NCBI GenBank assembly: GCA_964560495.1
Contig: CAZLMM010000024.1
Span: 1 to 64,000, forward strand
Length of the DNA: 64,000 nt
DNA from: UBA5069 sp964560495
Lineage (GTDB): Bacteria; Chloroflexota; Anaerolineae; Caldilineales; Caldilineaceae
Direction of reading: 5' to 3'
A program made the position numbers and the translations under genes. Under the pieces are notes generated by a model. The model ran no database searches, was not told where the DNA came from, and saw only the letters and a program-made list of their open reading frames with translations. Positions 62,829 to 64,000 of the stretch are shown in pieces; the first letter of the stretch is position 1, and every line of letters begins with the position of its first letter.

Positions 62829-64000
62829 TAGGATTTTTCCAGACTGTCGCCTAACGCCGCCGCCAGGGACGCCACATTGGGCGGCAGATGGATGTTGCGA
62901 TGCCCTCCCTCCACCGTGTGGACAGTGACGCCGCCCAGCGCCAATGCGCCCCACCCGCGCTGGGGATCGAGCGAGCCGGTGAGCGCGCTGGTGATGGTGC
63001 GCCCACGTGCGGCAAAGAACGTCACTGTCCCTCTGTAGGGTTGTGGACGATATGCGCGAATGGCGGCCAGATGGATTTCCATGAGCCGGCGTTGGTGGTC
63101 GGGCACGAAGACCGCGTCGTCGGCCAGCACATCACGGATATCCACGGGCGTCGCTTTCTGGGCTCCGTGGATAAGCCGCCAACGCCAACGATGCATTTTG
63201 CGCTGGGCGCGCCAGACAATCTCTTGCGCGCCCAGCCGCCAATAATCTTCCAACCAGTAGGGTAGATTGCGCCAGATGGCGAGCAGGCGTTGCGCATCCA
63301 GACGGCGCGCGCTGCGGCGACGTGCGCCTGGCGCGTATCCTTCCATGATTGCCACCAGCGCCGCCTGTTCTCCCTGGGCTTCCAGTTGCCGCGCCATCTC
63401 GAAGGCAACCACGCCGCCAAAACAATAGCCCCCCATGCGGTAGGGGCCATGGGGCTGCACGCTGCGCATGGCGGCGATGTAGCGCGTCGCCATGTCCTCC
63501 ACGCGCAGGTCCGGGGCTTCATTGCCATCCAGACCGGCAGCCTGCAGGCCGTAAAATGGCTGATCTGGCCCTAACAGCCGCGCCAGATCGACATAGCCCA
63601 CCACGCCGCCGCCAAAGCCGTGGACGCAGAAGAAGGGCGGGCGAACGCCACTTGTCTGGATTGCCACCAGTGTAGGCCACTCCTGCGGCGCGTCGGGTTG
63701 CGCAAGATGGGGCGCAAGTTCAGCGATGGTCTGGCTGCGAAAGAGCAGGGCCAGCGGCAAACGCACGCCAAACTCATCTTCAATGCGGGCGAAGAGACGC
63801 ACGGCCAGCAATGAATGACCGCCCAGATCGAAAAAACTCTCGTGGATGCTGACGCTGGGCAGGCCAAGCACTTCGGCCCAGAGGGCGGCCAGCTTTTCCT
63901 CGACGGGAGTCGTCGGCGCGCTCACTGCCGCCGTGGATCGTTCGGCGTCGGGCAGTGGCAAGGCGCGACGGTTCACCTTGCCGTTGGCTGTCAGGGGCAG
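62750..64000 (-). CDS. Non-ribosomal peptide synthetase, C-terminal end (partial): A10 motif, carrier protein, thioesterase
   Basis: This is the 3' end of a gene running out of the window at 64000. The first visible residues LPLTANGKVNRRAL are the A10 motif that ends an adenylation domain. A peptidyl carrier domain follows with the phosphopantetheine serine in FFDLGGHSLLAV. Then comes a type I thioesterase domain of about 250 residues, with the nucleophile motif MGGYCFGGVVAFEMARQL. The nucleophile is cysteine, not serine. The histidine lies in TVEGGHRNIHL. About 416 residues are visible. The thioesterase releases the finished peptide by hydrolysis or cyclisation. The end overlaps the convergent epimerase gene by 79 bp, so these last about 26 residues may be poorly conserved. 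Confidence 0.92.
   Translation of the reverse strand: MPLTANGKVNRRALPLPDAERSTAAVSAPTTPVEEKLAALWAEVLGLPSVSIHESFFDLGGHSLLAVRLFARIEDEFGVRLPLALLFRSQTIAELAPHLAQPDAPQEWPTLVAIQTSGVRPPFFCVHGFGGGVVGYVDLARLLGPDQPFYGLQAAGLDGNEAPDLRVEDMATRYIAAMRSVQPHGPYRMGGYCFGGVVAFEMARQLEAQGEQAALVAIMEGYAPGARRRSARRLDAQRLLAIWRNLPYWLEDYWRLGAQEIVWRAQRKMHRWRWRLIHGAQKATPVDIRDVLADDAVFVPDHQRRLMEIHLAAIRAYRPQPYRGTVTFFAARGRTITSALTGSLDPQRGWGALALGGVTVHTVEGGHRNIHLPPNVASLAAALGDSLEKSYQPEFHASQSSMLAPSEKAGRKPASR

Overview
The window is high-GC bacterial DNA densely packed with genes. Gene content and style point to Chloroflexota, probably a Caldilinea-like lineage: several dipeptide/oligopeptide ABC importers, a lone secreted alpha-2-macroglobulin, a fadN-fadA pair, short palindromic intergenic repeats and NRPS sequence. 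This placement is inference from protein families and repeat style; no rRNA, tRNA or marker gene is present to confirm it.

Left part (1-24 kb) is a mosaic of housekeeping and envelope genes: a decayed HsdM fragment, a double-SIS sugar isomerase, a heterodimeric ABC exporter with one degenerate ATP site, a dienelactone-hydrolase-type enzyme, a 2046-aa alpha-2-macroglobulin, a LolD/MacB-type ATPase with its FtsX-like permease, an aminotransferase with an MDR oxidoreductase, transaldolase, and a fadN-fadA beta-oxidation pair closed by a clear rho-independent terminator.

Central and right part (24.2-62.8 kb) is the most interesting segment: a catabolic island of about 30 genes. It has two divergent gene pairs of operons. 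The first divergent point (about 29.4 kb) separates a leftward operon (substrate-binding lipoprotein, two permeases, Ldh2-type dehydrogenase) from rightward peptidase genes (M14, M24-like, M20). The second (about 45.3 kb) separates an 11-gene leftward operon from a rightward one. The leftward operon runs: GntR regulator, D-2-hydroxyacid dehydrogenase, two DUF4438 proteins, SDR, VOC, an aminotransferase-like protein without its PLP lysine, an intact aminotransferase, aspartoacylase-like, M20, dihydroorotase-like amidohydrolase. The rightward operon starts with a complete five-gene peptide ABC importer and continues with isochorismatase-like, aminotransferase, M20, M24-like, an unknown 470-aa protein, D-2-hydroxyacid dehydrogenase, amidohydrolase, aminotransferase, Gfo/Idh/MocA and epimerase genes. 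Both divergent points carry the same 22-nt sequence containing a 9-2-9 palindrome, placed in the same way relative to predicted promoters. I infer that the GntR protein encoded at 44.5-45.2 kb controls all four transcription units. The enzymes together suggest import of peptide-like or amide-bonded compounds, hydrolysis, then deamination and reduction of the resulting acids; the actual substrate is not determinable from sequence.

The right edge (62.7-64 kb) holds the 3' end of a leftward NRPS gene (end of an adenylation domain, carrier protein, thioesterase with a cysteine nucleophile) that runs out of the window. Dispersed palindromic repeats of several families fill most intergenic gaps. 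No CRISPR array, tRNA, rRNA or intact insertion sequence was seen.
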